Below the pieces are notes generated by a model. That model was not told the origin of the DNA, ran no database searches, and saw nothing but the letters and a program-made list of their open reading frames with translations. From Gammaproteobacteria bacterium (lineage in GTDB: Bacteria; Pseudomonadota; Gammaproteobacteria; Steroidobacterales; Steroidobacteraceae), in the NCBI GenBank assembly GCA_030038755.1, contig JASHSK010000337.1:1-39851 (forward strand): a stretch of DNA of 39,851 nt. The letters are read 5' to 3'. Shown here piece by piece: positions 1 to 8,673 of this stretch (positions within the stretch are counted from its first letter, which is position 1; each line of letters begins with the position of its first letter). A program made the translations under genes and the position numbers.

Positions 1-1
1 G

Positions 2-2509
2 GCGCGCCGCCGCTTCGAGCGCGAGCGTGACATCCTCGCCGAGCTGGCACATCCGCATATCGCGCAGCTCTATGATGCAGGCGTAAGCGACGCCGGCCAT
101 CCGTATCTCGCGATGGAGTTCGTGGAGGGCGAGTCGATCACGCGCTACTGTGATGAGGCATGCCTGAGCGTCGAGCGGCGCTTGGGCTTGTTCAAGCAGG
201 CCCTGGAGGCCGTGCACTACGCGCATATGCACTTCGTTGCCCATCGCGACCTGAAGCCTTCCAACATCCTTGTGACCGCGCAAGGCCAGATCAAGTTGCT
301 CGACTTCGGGATCGCCAAGCTGCTGGCGGCGGAACCCGGCGCCGGACGGACCGAGCTGACCCGGCTCGGCGAGCAGCTGTTGACCCCTGAATACGCCGCC
401 CCGGAACAGCTCAGCGGCGCCGCGATCACGACCGCATCGGACATCTATACACTGGGAATGGTGCTGTTCATCCTGCTGACCGGCGAGCGCCCGTTTCCGG
501 GCCGCGCTGCGGCCGGGCGCGTCGAAGCGCCGCGTGCATCGTCCAGCATCCCGCTGCATGCACCGCCGACCTGCGGTCTGGATGCCCGCGCCCTGCGACG
601 AGTTCTGCGGGGCGATCTCGATGCGATTCTGGCGAAGGCGCTGCATCCGGAGCCCGCGGAGCGCTACCCATCGGCGCTCGACTTTGCCGCAGATCTGGAG
701 CGCCATCTCGCGCACCAGCCGATCGCCGCCGGTCACGCAAGCCGTATCCTTCTGATGCGCAAATTCCTGTACCGCCACCGCCTGGGGGTGAGCGGCACCG
801 CCGTCCTGCTGCTGATTATCGCGGCTGGCCTCGGCGGCATCATCTGGCAGGCACGGCTCGCACAACGCGAAGCGCAACGCGAGACGGCGATCAAGAACTT
901 TCTGATCGGGGTATTCAGGGCCAGCGACCCGCGGGTGGCTTCCGACCGGCCGCGGCAGCAGGTGACCGCCAAGGACCTGCTCGACATCGGTGCCCAGAGA
1001 ATCAAGCACGACTTTCCGGGCGACGTCGAGGCGCAAATCGAACTGCTCGGAACACTCGCCGAGATCTATTACGAGCTTGGAGATCGCGAGCAGTTCCAGA
1101 CACTGCGCGATCAGCAGCTGCAGCTCGCCGAGACACGCTACGGTCGCGACAACCCGGTCGCCATCGACAGCCTGCTGTTCGAGGCGAAGGAAGCGGCGGA
1201 TCTCGAAGACGATTATCCCAAGGCGCGCAGCCTGCTTGCCCGCGCAGACGAGCTCATGCGGCGCACGCACCCGGAGAACCCCGTGCAACGCGCGCACTGG
1301 TGGTCGGTCGAGGCCATGACGCTGCGTGGTCAGGGCCGCACCGCTGCCGCCTGGTACCAGGCACTCTCCCAGGCCGCGCAGCTCTACGCCGACCATGCCC
1401 CTCGCGACGAAGGCTACCCCGAGACGCTGGGAGAGCTCGGCTATTATTACTACACGCGGGTGGGCGACTTCGTCCAGGCTGCGAGCTACTTTCACGCCTC
1501 GGCAGCGGCTTTCGATCATGTCGACGATCCGGACCGCTCTCAGCAGGCCGAGACTTACAGCAACCTGGGCAACACGCTAGCACAGCTCGGTGAGCTCGAT
1601 GCCGCCGAGCGCGCCTTTGCCAGCGGTCTGGACCTCCTCCGGCGTACCTACGGGGAGAGTCACCCTTTTTATTGGGTTCCGGCGGCGGACTATGCATTGC
1701 TCGTGCATTGGCGTGGCGACCGCGCTCGGGCGCTGCAGATGTTCGATCACATACGCGCCTCGATTCCGCCACAGGATGTATCCACCCACGGCGCAATCGA
1801 GACCAACGAGGTCTATGCCTATTGCCTGACCGCCGAGGGCCGTGCTGGCGAGGCCGTACCGCTGCTGGAAGCCGCGGAGCGCAGCTATCTCGACAAGCCG
1901 ACGGAGTCGGATGATCTGCCGCGGGTCCGCGGCCGGCTCGGCATAGCCTACGAGATGCTGGGCCGTGTCACTGACGCGCGCCGCGAGCTGAAGTTCGTGC
2001 TGGATTCGTATGCCGCATCCCGTTCGCCGAGCAGTGCTCCCCTGCTGCGCATCCGCGAGCGCTGGGGAAACTTCCTTCTGGAGCAGAACGATCCGACTGG
2101 GGCGGAGGAGCAGTTCCGCGAAGTGGCGCGCTGGACTCAGGTCAGCGATCAGGGGCAGCTTTACGTCGCGCTCGCCAATGGTGGGCTGGCGCGGCTTGCA
2201 CTACTGCGTCACGACAGCGCCACGGCTCTCCATTACATCGACATCGCCGAAACGACATTCGACCGGCTCCAGGCATCGCACGACGTGCGCTGGGGCCCTT
2301 ATCTCTGGCTGATTCACGCTCGGGCGCTCAGCCAATCCGGCGATGCGCCGGGGGCACAGCAGTGGGCGCGCCGAGCGCTGGAAGCCGACATGCGCTATGA
2401 CGCACCGGAGAGCCCCGGTATTGCAGAGGCCCGAGCCGTCCTCGCATCGACACAGACGCCGGAGCCGCAGAACGCGCGCATCCCGAAGCCAAGACGGCAG
2501 CATGGGTAA
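2..2509 (+). CDS. Serine/threonine protein kinase with C-terminal TPR repeats (5' end outside window)
   Basis: The reading frame is open to the first base of the window, so the start codon and the ATP-binding glycine loop and VAIK lysine lie upstream. The visible 835 residues hold the rest of a Hanks-type kinase domain: the alphaC region (RRRFERERDILAEL), the catalytic loop HRDLKPSN near residues 81-88, DFG near 101-103 and the activation segment APEQL. A single membrane segment follows near residues 261-282 (hydrophobic run LLLIIAAGLGGII). Downstream of it about 500 residues of helical repeats with TPR character fill the C-terminus. Known family members place the kinase in the cytoplasm and the TPR region across the membrane. 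Substrate cannot be read from the sequence. All catalytic motifs that should be visible are intact. The next gene on this strand starts about 250 bp later, so it is probably not in an operon with it. Confidence 0.93.
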   Translation, partial: ARRRFERERDILAELAHPHIAQLYDAGVSDAGHPYLAMEFVEGESITRYCDEACLSVERRLGLFKQALEAVHYAHMHFVAHRDLKPSNILVTAQGQIKLLDFGIAKLLAAEPGAGRTELTRLGEQLLTPEYAAPEQLSGAAITTASDIYTLGMVLFILLTGERPFPGRAAAGRVEAPRASSSIPLHAPPTCGLDARALRRVLRGDLDAILAKALHPEPAERYPSALDFAADLERHLAHQPIAAGHASRILLMRKFLYRHRLGVSGTAVLLLIIAAGLGGIIWQARLAQREAQRETAIKNFLIGVFRASDPRVASDRPRQQVTAKDLLDIGAQRIKHDFPGDVEAQIELLGTLAEIYYELGDREQFQTLRDQQLQLAETRYGRDNPVAIDSLLFEAKEAADLEDDYPKARSLLARADELMRRTHPENPVQRAHWWSVEAMTLRGQGRTAAAWYQALSQAAQLYADHAPRDEGYPETLGELGYYYYTRVGDFVQAASYFHASAAAFDHVDDPDRSQQAETYSNLGNTLAQLGELDAAERAFASGLDLLRRTYGESHPFYWVPAADYALLVHWRGDRARALQMFDHIRASIPPQDVSTHGAIETNEVYAYCLTAEGRAGEAVPLLEAAERSYLDKPTESDDLPRVRGRLGIAYEMLGRVTDARRELKFVLDSYAASRSPSSAPLLRIRERWGNFLLEQNDPTGAEEQFREVARWTQVSDQGQLYVALANGGLARLALLRHDSATALHYIDIAETTFDRLQASHDVRWGPYLWLIHARALSQSGDAPGAQQWARRALEADMRYDAPESPGIAEARAVLASTQTPEPQNARIPKPRRQHG

Positions 2510-2611
2510 TTCTCCGAACCTGCCAGCCTTTCCCATTTTCTTCCCTGCCCGCGCTGCCGCCGCCGGCTTTCCGGCGAGCACCGCAGGATTCAGCTCAATG
2601 CGGTCCTTCAA

Positions 2612-2630
2612 TGGTAGCGGGGGCAGGATT
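2612..2630 (-). repeat. Partial copy of tRNA-fMet 3' end (attachment-site-like direct repeat)
   Basis: These 19 bases, TGGTAGCGGGGGCAGGATT on the plus strand, match 18 of 19 bases of positions 3505-3523, which are the CCA end, acceptor arm and T-stem side of the intact tRNA-fMet gene on the minus strand. The only difference is C for T at the thirteenth base. Similarity stops abruptly at 2631. The copy has the same orientation as the tRNA and lies downstream of the tRNA 3' end, as expected for one end of an element that integrated into the tRNA 3' end. The two copies bracket the phd/vapC pair. No integrase lies between them. Chance identity is unlikely but a database comparison would be decisive. 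Confidence 0.7.
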
Positions 2631-2737
2631 CTGGTTCAGGCAATTCAGCTGCGGCGGCGATTTGCGAGCCTGGATGACTCTCGTATCTAACCCTCCATGA
2701 TCTGCACGGTTTGGTGCTTAGGTCTGAGCTTGCCTGT

Positions 2738-2757
2738 TTGTGCTACATGTAGCACAA
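2738..2757. promoter_or_regulatory. Perfect 20-bp palindrome, probable autoregulatory operator of the toxin-antitoxin pair
   Basis: TTGTGCTACATGTAGCACAA is a perfect inverted repeat without spacer. It ends 1 base before the upstream GTG start candidate and 7 bases before the ATG at 2765 of the Phd-like antitoxin. Phd and VapB antitoxins are known to repress their own promoters by binding such palindromes, with the toxin as co-repressor. Binding here is inferred from position and symmetry. Confidence 0.75.
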
Positions 2758-2764
2758 TGTGCCT

Positions 2765-3001
2765 ATGAAAGAAGCGGGCATACGCGAAGCCAGGCAGAAC
2801 CTGACCGCCCTGATTGACGAGGTACGCAAGGGGCATGAGGTGACGATCACGGACCGGGGTAAGCCGGTTGCCCGGCTCGTTCCGCCGCGCCGCGAACAAG
2901 CCAGGCCATTCGCTGGCCGCGCCGACTTTCGTCGCAGAATGCCTGTGCTGGCGGCCTCGCTTGCCGCGGCTGTCATCGACGAGCGGGTCGAGCGGGACTG
3001 A
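2765..3001 (+). CDS. Phd/YefM-family antitoxin of a type II toxin-antitoxin pair
   Basis: A 78-residue protein with the Phd N-terminal DNA-binding fold: MKEAGIREARQNLTALIDEV, then a short basic hairpin (EVTITDRGKPVARLVP) that is highly characteristic of the family. The remaining C-terminal tail is the part that wraps and blocks the toxin in known pairs. I chose the ATG at 2765. A GTG at 2759 would add two residues (M, P). The toxin gene begins 6 bp after the stop, so the two are co-transcribed. The 20-bp palindrome directly upstream probably serves for autorepression. The pair sits between a tRNA gene and a copy of that tRNA's 3' end, which suggests acquisition by horizontal transfer. Confidence 0.88.
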   Translation: MKEAGIREARQNLTALIDEVRKGHEVTITDRGKPVARLVPPRREQARPFAGRADFRRRMPVLAASLAAAVIDERVERD

Positions 3002-3007
3002 AGCTGG

Positions 3008-3463
3008 ATGGTGCAGGATGCAGTCGGCGCCCATGCCGGGATCTACCTGGATTCCAGCGCATTGGCAAAGCTGTACGTCCCGGAACCCGAGAGCGACGCA
3101 CTCGAAGCCTTTCTCCGCGGCAGGCAGGATCTGATGACCTCGGAGCTCACTATCACCGAAGTGCTGTCCGCAGTTGCTCGCAGGCGGCGCGAAGGCGCCC
3201 TCAGTGCCCCACAAGCGTTACAAATCCGCGACGCGGTCCTGGCTGATGCTGAGTCAGGTTCGTTTCATCGTCTGGACATGAGCCCCCTGGTCCACCGGGA
3301 GGCTGAGCGCCTGTTGTTCCACATCGAGTCCGTGGCCCTGCGGACGCTTGATGCGTTGCATATTGCCGCAGCATTCCTGGGCTCGGCCACGTACATCGTT
3401 ACCTACGACGTTCGTATGCAAGCTGCGGCGTTGCATGCAGGACTCAAGACAATCGAACCATAG
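3008..3463 (+). CDS. VapC-like PIN-domain toxin (ribonuclease)
   Basis: A 151-residue PIN-domain protein. Acidic catalytic-site residues can be seen in their usual places: Asp in YLDSSALAKLY, Glu in TSELTITEVLSA, Asp in LRTLDALHIAAA and Asp in IVTYDVRMQAAA. PIN toxins are magnesium-dependent RNases, often cutting tRNA or rRNA. The target of this one is unknown. It lies 6 bp behind the Phd-like antitoxin, so Phd and PIN form a mixed pair of a kind common in proteobacteria. The N-terminus is a little long (about 10 residues before the PIN core), so a later start such as the GTG at 3011 is possible. The gene stops 41 bp before the 3' end of the tRNA gene on the other strand. Confidence 0.88.
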   Translation: MVQDAVGAHAGIYLDSSALAKLYVPEPESDALEAFLRGRQDLMTSELTITEVLSAVARRRREGALSAPQALQIRDAVLADAESGSFHRLDMSPLVHREAERLLFHIESVALRTLDALHIAAAFLGSATYIVTYDVRMQAAALHAGLKTIEP

Positions 3464-3504
3464 GACAGCAGGCCCAGGGGAGCAGAAGTCGGGCCCGTTT
3501 AAAG

Positions 3505-3581
<77 letters not shown>

Positions 3582-3596
3582 CCAGGAATGGGGCGG

Positions 3597-3602
3597 ATTC
3601 TA
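3597..3602 (-). promoter_or_regulatory. Probable -10 box of the tRNA-fMet gene
   Basis: On the minus strand TAGAAT (5 of 6 to TATAAT) lies 15 bp upstream of the first tRNA base, followed by a GC-rich stretch (CCGCCCC) resembling the discriminator of stringently controlled stable RNA promoters. No good -35 box is seen at 16-18 bp spacing, so this is a tentative call. Confidence 0.4.
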
Positions 3603-3681
3603 CACCATCGACGGCGGGTGGGGTACGGCGCCTGGGCAGTGGCGCAGGTGTATTGACCGCCGCAGGACTGCGCGATGCACT

Positions 3682-5499
3682 TCAGGCCGAGCGGCGCAGC
3701 GGCGCGCTGCCCAGGTCGGCGTCCACGCGGGGGCGGGCGAGAGGCTGTATCGTCGGATCGCGGACGATGTGCAGCACGCGCGAGTGCAGCGGATCGTCCG
3801 CCTCGGAGCGCGCAATGTGCAGCACACCCGTATGCTGCAGCTCCTTGGCGAAGATGTCGACGATCTGGGGCACCAGCGCCTGATCGACGGAGTGCAGGGC
3901 TTCATCGAGCACGAGCCAGTGCGGTTGATGCAGCACGGCGCGCGCCAGGGCGAGCGAGCGCTCCTCATCGTCCGCCAGCACGGCGTTCCAGTCGCGCGTC
4001 TGCTGCAGCGAGGCCGACAGATGTCCGAGCCCGACCCGTTCGAGCGCGTGCTGGCATTTCACCTCCTCGAACTGCCCGCCGCTCGCCGGGTACGCGAGTA
4101 CGTCGCGCAGGGTGCCCGGCGGCAGGTAGGAGCGGCTCGGCACATACAGAATCGATTCGCCCCTGGGCCGCACGATGCGACCGGAGCCCCATGGCCACAG
4201 CCCGGCCAAGGCGCGGAACAGCACGGTCTTGCCGCTGCCCGGCGGCCCGACGATCAGCACGCGCGCGCCGGGCTGCAGCTCCACCGTGCTCTCGGACAGG
4301 GTGATGCCACCGTCCGCACAGGTCACGTGCAGGCGCTCGAGGGTCAGCTTGCCGGGCGGACCCTCCGCCATCTCGATGCGGCTCTCGGCGGGATTGAGCT
4401 GCGCCGTATCGAGCGCGGCGCGCCGGAATACCGCCACGCGCAGCAGCGTGGCGCGCCAATCGGCGATGGTGCTGAAGTTGTCGACGAACCAGCGCAGCGA
4501 GGACTGCACCTGACCGAATGCTCCAGCCGCCATCATCAGTCCTCCGAATGACAGGCTGCCGGTGAAATACAGCGGCGCGGCGGCAATGATCGGTGCGACG
4601 ATCGTGAACCAGCCGTAGCCGGCCGTGATCCACGTGAGGTTCGTCAGACCGGTGACCAGGCGGCGCATCGCGACGAGCACCCCGGCGACGTTGGTCCCGA
4701 TGCGCGCCTGTTCCTGTGCCTCGCCCTCGGCCAGGGCGATCGACTCGATATGCTCGTTGACACGCACCAGCGAGAAGCGCAGCTCCGACTCCCGCTGGTA
4801 GCGCTCGGCGTTGAGCACGATCAGTCCGCGGCCGACGCGGTAACTCAGCAGCGAGGCCGAGCCGGAGTACACCACCGCGGCCCACACCATATAGCCGGGA
4901 ATCGCCAGCGTGGTACGCCCGAGATGCAGCGCGAAGCCCCGCGAGATGACCCACAGCACGTTCACGAATGCCGCCAGCAGTATGGTTGCCTGCAGCAGGC
5001 CGATGGACAGCGTCGCCGACAGCTCGGTCAGATGGCGCGCGTCCTCGTGCAGGCGCTGATCCGGGTTCACTCCGATCGGACCGGCGTGCGCCAGCTGGAA
5101 GGCGCCCCGCGGCGTCAGCCAGACCTGCAGCAGATCGTTCATCAGCCCCTCGCGCAGCTTCAGTGTGAACATCTGCGTGAGCCACTGCTGTGCGACGTTG
5201 AGGATCAGCAGCGAGCCGGCGATGAGCCCGAACACGCCGAGCTGCACCACGAACTCGTGGAACTGGCGCTGTGACAGCGCGTTGTAGAAAGGACGATTCC
5301 AGCTGTTCAGTCGGATCTGCCCGTAGGCGGTGGCTGCGACGACGATGACGATGCCGGCGACGAGCAGTGCCAGCGCGCGGCGTGTGGGGGACTGCAGCAG
5401 GGCGCGCGTCATCATGCGCACCTGGCGGGCAAGGCCGCTGATCGAGGCGGCCTGGGGCCCCCCCGGCCAGCCGGGATCCGGGGACGTCGTATCGCTCAT
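3682..5499 (-). CDS. ABC transporter, fused permease and ATPase of the YddA / SbmA-BacA-related group
   Basis: A 605-residue protein with an N-terminal membrane domain (hydrophobic segments from about residue 43 to 335, with the family-typical RLNSWNRPFYNALSQRQF after the first segment) and a C-terminal ATP-binding domain from about 385. Walker A (GPPGSGKT) is at 418-425 and Walker B with catalytic Glu (LVLDEA) at 529-534. Relatives act as homodimers in the inner membrane. Substrate is not predictable. Oddly, three other ATPase motifs are eroded: the Q-loop has Ser where Gln is expected (YVPSRSYLPPGTLRD, about 452-466), the signature is LADDEERS in place of LSLGEQQR (508-515), and the H-loop position reads HIARS. 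GGAG lies 8 bp before the ATG. The gene stands alone on this strand. Confidence 0.9.
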   Translation of the reverse strand: MSDTTSPDPGWPGGPQAASISGLARQVRMMTRALLQSPTRRALALLVAGIVIVVAATAYGQIRLNSWNRPFYNALSQRQFHEFVVQLGVFGLIAGSLLILNVAQQWLTQMFTLKLREGLMNDLLQVWLTPRGAFQLAHAGPIGVNPDQRLHEDARHLTELSATLSIGLLQATILLAAFVNVLWVISRGFALHLGRTTLAIPGYMVWAAVVYSGSASLLSYRVGRGLIVLNAERYQRESELRFSLVRVNEHIESIALAEGEAQEQARIGTNVAGVLVAMRRLVTGLTNLTWITAGYGWFTIVAPIIAAAPLYFTGSLSFGGLMMAAGAFGQVQSSLRWFVDNFSTIADWRATLLRVAVFRRAALDTAQLNPAESRIEMAEGPPGKLTLERLHVTCADGGITLSESTVELQPGARVLIVGPPGSGKTVLFRALAGLWPWGSGRIVRPRGESILYVPSRSYLPPGTLRDVLAYPASGGQFEEVKCQHALERVGLGHLSASLQQTRDWNAVLADDEERSLALARAVLHQPHWLVLDEALHSVDQALVPQIVDIFAKELQHTGVLHIARSEADDPLHSRVLHIVRDPTIQPLARPRVDADLGSAPLRRSA

Positions 5500-5577
5500 C
5501 GTGGGTGCTCCGGTACTCTCAAGTGAGCGCTGGTGATGCTCTTCGGCGACATCGCCACATGCGGCTGGTCGCGCTGC

Positions 5578-6345
5578 TCAGTTCGCAAGCCCCCGGCCGC
5601 GCATGTACAGCTCCAGATACTTGCGGCGCACGTAGCCGGCTTCCACCAGAGCGAACACCAGCCCGCGCCAGCCGTCCAGAAATCCCAGGCGCAGCAGGTA
5701 GCCGCGGAAGAATCTCCATTGCGGATTCAGCAACACCTTGCCGAAGCCGCAGCGTCGCCCGCTGTCGTACAGCGCCCCGGCCATCAGGGTCGCGTAACGC
5801 TGCATACGTGCCTGGTGATCCGCCAGGCTGCGATAGGAGTAGTGCTGCAGATGCCCGTGCAGCCGTCCGACCCGGCCCTGCACGCGTGTATTCTCGTGGA
5901 TCTCACGGCCGATCCAGCCGCCGCGCCGGCGATCGAACAGACGTACGAGCCGGTCGGGGTAGGCATTCCCGTGGCGCAGGAAGCGGCCGAAGTAGTCGGT
6001 GATGCGCGGAACCGACCAGCCGGCGTAGCCCGGGAAGCCACCGGCGCGCAGGGCCTCGACCTCGCGACGTAGCGGCTCGCTGACGCGCTCGTCGGCATCG
6101 AGGCACAGCACCCAGTCGTGGCGGGCGGACTCGATCGTGAATTGCTTCTGGGAGCGGTAGCCCGGCCAGTCGCGCTCGATGACCCGCGCGCCGAGCGCTG
6201 CGGCCAGCTCGCGCGTGCCGTCCGTGGAATGGGAGTCGACCACCAGCAGCTCGTCGCAGAAACTGAGCGAGCGCAGGCATTCCTGGATGCGATCGGCCTC
6301 GTTGTAGGTGATGATGCAGGCCGAAAGTCCGCTGCGATCGACCAC
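5578..6345 (-). CDS. Family 2 glycosyltransferase, WaaE/KdtX-like
   Basis: The core is a GT-A fold: LSACIITYNEADRIQECLRSL at the N-terminus, VVDSHSTDGT, then the metal-binding acidic motif LCLDADERVSEPL. The second half (RLVRLFDRRRGGWIGREIHE, then LQHYSYRSLADH) resembles lipopolysaccharide-core glucosyltransferases of the WaaE group. It probably adds a sugar to an envelope glycolipid at the cytoplasmic face. The acceptor is unknown. The frame stays open to 6639, but that overlaps the neighbouring reductase and codes no family-like residues. I place the start at the GTG at 6345 (255 residues, GAGGG upstream). A TTG at 6363 with GGAG seven bases upstream is the alternative. It is divergent from the reductase gene. 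Confidence 0.87.
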   Translation of the reverse strand: MVDRSGLSACIITYNEADRIQECLRSLSFCDELLVVDSHSTDGTRELAAALGARVIERDWPGYRSQKQFTIESARHDWVLCLDADERVSEPLRREVEALRAGGFPGYAGWSVPRITDYFGRFLRHGNAYPDRLVRLFDRRRGGWIGREIHENTRVQGRVGRLHGHLQHYSYRSLADHQARMQRYATLMAGALYDSGRRCGFGKVLLNPQWRFFRGYLLRLGFLDGWRGLVFALVEAGYVRRKYLELYMRGRGLAN

Positions 6346-6545
6346 GCGTCCCTCGTCGTTCAAACGTGCCGCTCCGCCCCCGTCGCGATCGATACACGCC
6401 TGCCGGTGATTCGGCGCTGCGCCTGGCGCGCTATCGTAACATCGAACTACCACGGGGACCGGGGCGTGAGGAAGCTGTGAGATAATTCTGCGGCTATCAG
6501 GTGCAGCGGACGTGTAGTGGCCGCGAGCCGCTCGGGAGCCGGGTG

Positions 6546-7469
6546 ATGCAGCAGCGCGCGCTGGGCAGGTCGGGACTTCAGGTGTCAGCGGTCGGTCTGG
6601 GCTGCAACAACTTCGGTTGGCTGATCGATGAGCCCGCATCCCGGCTGGTCATCGACCGGGCGCTCGAGCTCGGCATCAATTTCCTCGATACGGCAGACGT
6701 CTACGGGGACTCGGAGGAGGTGCTCGGCCGGGCGCTCGCGGGACGTCGCCCGTCCGTGATCATCGCGACCAAGTTCGGTATCGCCCGTCAGGGTCTGAGC
6801 GGTGGGGCTTCGCGCGCGTACATCATGCAGGCCGTCGAGCGCAGCCTCGCGCGGCTGCAGACCGATTACATCGATGTTTACTACATGCACCGACCCGATC
6901 CCAGGGTACCCCTGGAGGAGACGCTGCGCGCGCTGGAGGATCTGATCCGCCAGGGCAAGGTCCGGTATGCCGCAGCGTCCAATATGAGCCCGGCGCTGCT
7001 GCGCGAGGCGCACTCGCTGGCCGGATCGGCCGGGCTGCGGGGATTCATCGCCACCCAGGAGCCCTACAGCCTGCTGGCGCGAGGCATCGAGCAAACCCTC
7101 GTGCCGGTGGTCCAGGAGCTCGGGCTGGGCCTCGTTCCCTACTTTCCATTGGCCAGCGGCATGCTGACCGGCAAGTACCGGCGCGGTGCTCCGCCGCCTC
7201 CGGGGACGCGCCTGGATGCCTGGAAGCAGCTGGGCAGCATCCTGACCGAGGAGAACTTCGATCGCGTCGAACGGCTGCAGCAATTTGCCAGCGAGCGCGA
7301 TTGCACGCTCGTCGAGCTTGCGATCGGCTGGCTGCTGCACAGGCCGGCGGTCGCCAGTGTGATCGCCGGAGCGACCAGGGCCTCGCAGGTCGAAGCCAAC
7401 GTACGGGCCGCGGATCTGCAGCTGTCGGCCGCGGAGCTCGCACGCCTCGATCGGCTGTCCCCGCCGTGA
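6546..7469 (+). CDS. Aldo/keto reductase
   Basis: A 307-residue NADPH-dependent oxidoreductase with the TIM-barrel AKR signature. The catalytic tetrad is visible: Asp48 and Tyr53 in FLDTADVYGDSEE, Lys76 in IIATKFGIA, His115 in YYMHRPDP. The C-terminal cofactor-binding segment VIAGATRASQVEANV is also typical. I start at the ATG at 6546 because the family begins with residues like MQQRALGRSGLQVS. A longer frame to 6501 adds 15 residues without family character. Members reduce carbonyls of sugars, aldehydes or ketones. The physiological substrate cannot be told from sequence. It is convergent with the MDR gene, 22 bp away. Confidence 0.93.
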   Translation: MQQRALGRSGLQVSAVGLGCNNFGWLIDEPASRLVIDRALELGINFLDTADVYGDSEEVLGRALAGRRPSVIIATKFGIARQGLSGGASRAYIMQAVERSLARLQTDYIDVYYMHRPDPRVPLEETLRALEDLIRQGKVRYAAASNMSPALLREAHSLAGSAGLRGFIATQEPYSLLARGIEQTLVPVVQELGLGLVPYFPLASGMLTGKYRRGAPPPPGTRLDAWKQLGSILTEENFDRVERLQQFASERDCTLVELAIGWLLHRPAVASVIAGATRASQVEANVRAADLQLSAAELARLDRLSPP

Positions 7470-7491
7470 GGCGCCCCGAGGCCCGAACCGC

Positions 7492-8508
7492 TCAGATCCG
7501 GATGACGAGCTTGCCGATGAAGCTGCCCGCGAGCTGGTAGCGGTAAGCCGCCGCTGCCTCCTCGAACGGGAACACCCGGTCGATGAGCGGCCGGATGCGA
7601 TTCACGTTGATGGCGGCGATCATCTGCTCGAACATCGTGCGATCACCGACAAAAATGCCGTGCAGGCTCGCGTGCTTGCGCATGAGCAGGTAGGGATTGC
7701 TGTCCCCCGAGGTGAGCACGCCGATCAGCCCGACCTTGCCGCCGGTGGCGAGCGAGCTGAAGGATCGGTTCAGCGTTCCGGTGCCGCCCGTCTCCACGAC
7801 GACGTCGACACCGCGGCCGCCGGTCGCGCGCAGCACCTCCTGTTCCCAGTCGGGTGTGCGCCGGTAGTTGATGACGTCGCCGTCGCGCACGCCCAGGGGC
7901 GCGAGCCGCGCCAGCTTCGAATCGCTGGAAGAAGTGGCAATGACTCGAGCCCCGGCGGCGCGCGCGAACTGCAGCGCGAACATCGATACCCCTCCGGTGC
8001 CGAGCACCAACACGCTGTCGCCGGGACGGACCGCTCGTCCGGCGACCATCAGCGCGTTCCACGCCGTCACGGCTGCGCAGGGCAGGGTTGCCGCCTCCTC
8101 GAAACCGTAGCCTTCGGGCAGCGGCACGACGCCGCTCTCGTACAGCACGATCTGCTCGGCGAGCATGCCGTCGAGCGGAGAACCGAGCGTCGTGGGAGTC
8201 GCGCCGGCGGGGCCTGCGGGGTCGACCTGCATGAAGGTGCCGGCGACCCGGTCTCCGACCCTGACGCGAGCGACTCCCGCACCGATGGCGATGACCTCGC
8301 CGGCCCCGTCGGACAGCGGCACCGTGTCGCGGGTGAGGGATCCGCCCACGTAGCGGCCCGCGATGACCGCCTGGTCGCGGTAGTTCAACGACGCGGCGCG
8401 TACCCGCACCGTCACCTGCCCTGGGCCGGGCGGTCCGGGGTCGGGCCGCTCGACGGGCTGCAGATGCTCGATGCCGGTGCTTCCCTTGGGAACGATATAG
8501 GCGCGCAT
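7492..8508 (-). CDS. Zinc-less medium-chain dehydrogenase/reductase (NADPH:quinone reductase-like)
   Basis: A 338-residue MDR protein with an N-terminal GroES-like domain (VTVRVRAASLNYRDQAVIAGRY) and a Rossmann domain (LGTGGVSMFALQFARAAGARVIAT, about 169-192). The Cys and His ligands of the catalytic zinc and the four-Cys structural zinc lobe of alcohol dehydrogenases are absent, which places it with quinone or enoyl reductase-like members. The start is set at 8508, where GAGGAGGAAC stands 4-13 bases upstream. An upstream in-frame ATG at 8565 is less likely. Substrate unknown. It is divergent from the EAL-domain gene with 165 bp between. Confidence 0.92.
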   Translation of the reverse strand: MRAYIVPKGSTGIEHLQPVERPDPGPPGPGQVTVRVRAASLNYRDQAVIAGRYVGGSLTRDTVPLSDGAGEVIAIGAGVARVRVGDRVAGTFMQVDPAGPAGATPTTLGSPLDGMLAEQIVLYESGVVPLPEGYGFEEAATLPCAAVTAWNALMVAGRAVRPGDSVLVLGTGGVSMFALQFARAAGARVIATSSSDSKLARLAPLGVRDGDVINYRRTPDWEQEVLRATGGRGVDVVVETGGTGTLNRSFSSLATGGKVGLIGVLTSGDSNPYLLMRKHASLHGIFVGDRTMFEQMIAAINVNRIRPLIDRVFPFEEAAAAYRYQLAGSFIGKLVIRI

Positions 8509-8673
8509 GAGAGTTCCTCCTCTTTGACAATATTTTGCATCCTTGCGTCCGTCTGTCGACAGCATCGAAGGCAGTCACGAAGTAGAGCGATGCGAGTGTC
8601 GCCTGCGTCACGACCCGCCTGCATGCCTTGCCTAAAATGCGGTGCACAACCCTAGCAAGGATTTCCAGGGTAT

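Noticed and set aside
6346-6639. N-terminal extension of the glycosyltransferase to ATG 6639
   Set aside because: It overlaps the start of the aldo/keto reductase, has no family-like residues, and better-placed starts at 6345 or 6363 have ribosome sites.
8524-8529. TTGACA as a -35 box for the EAL-domain gene
   Set aside because: No acceptable -10 hexamer lies 16-18 bp downstream.
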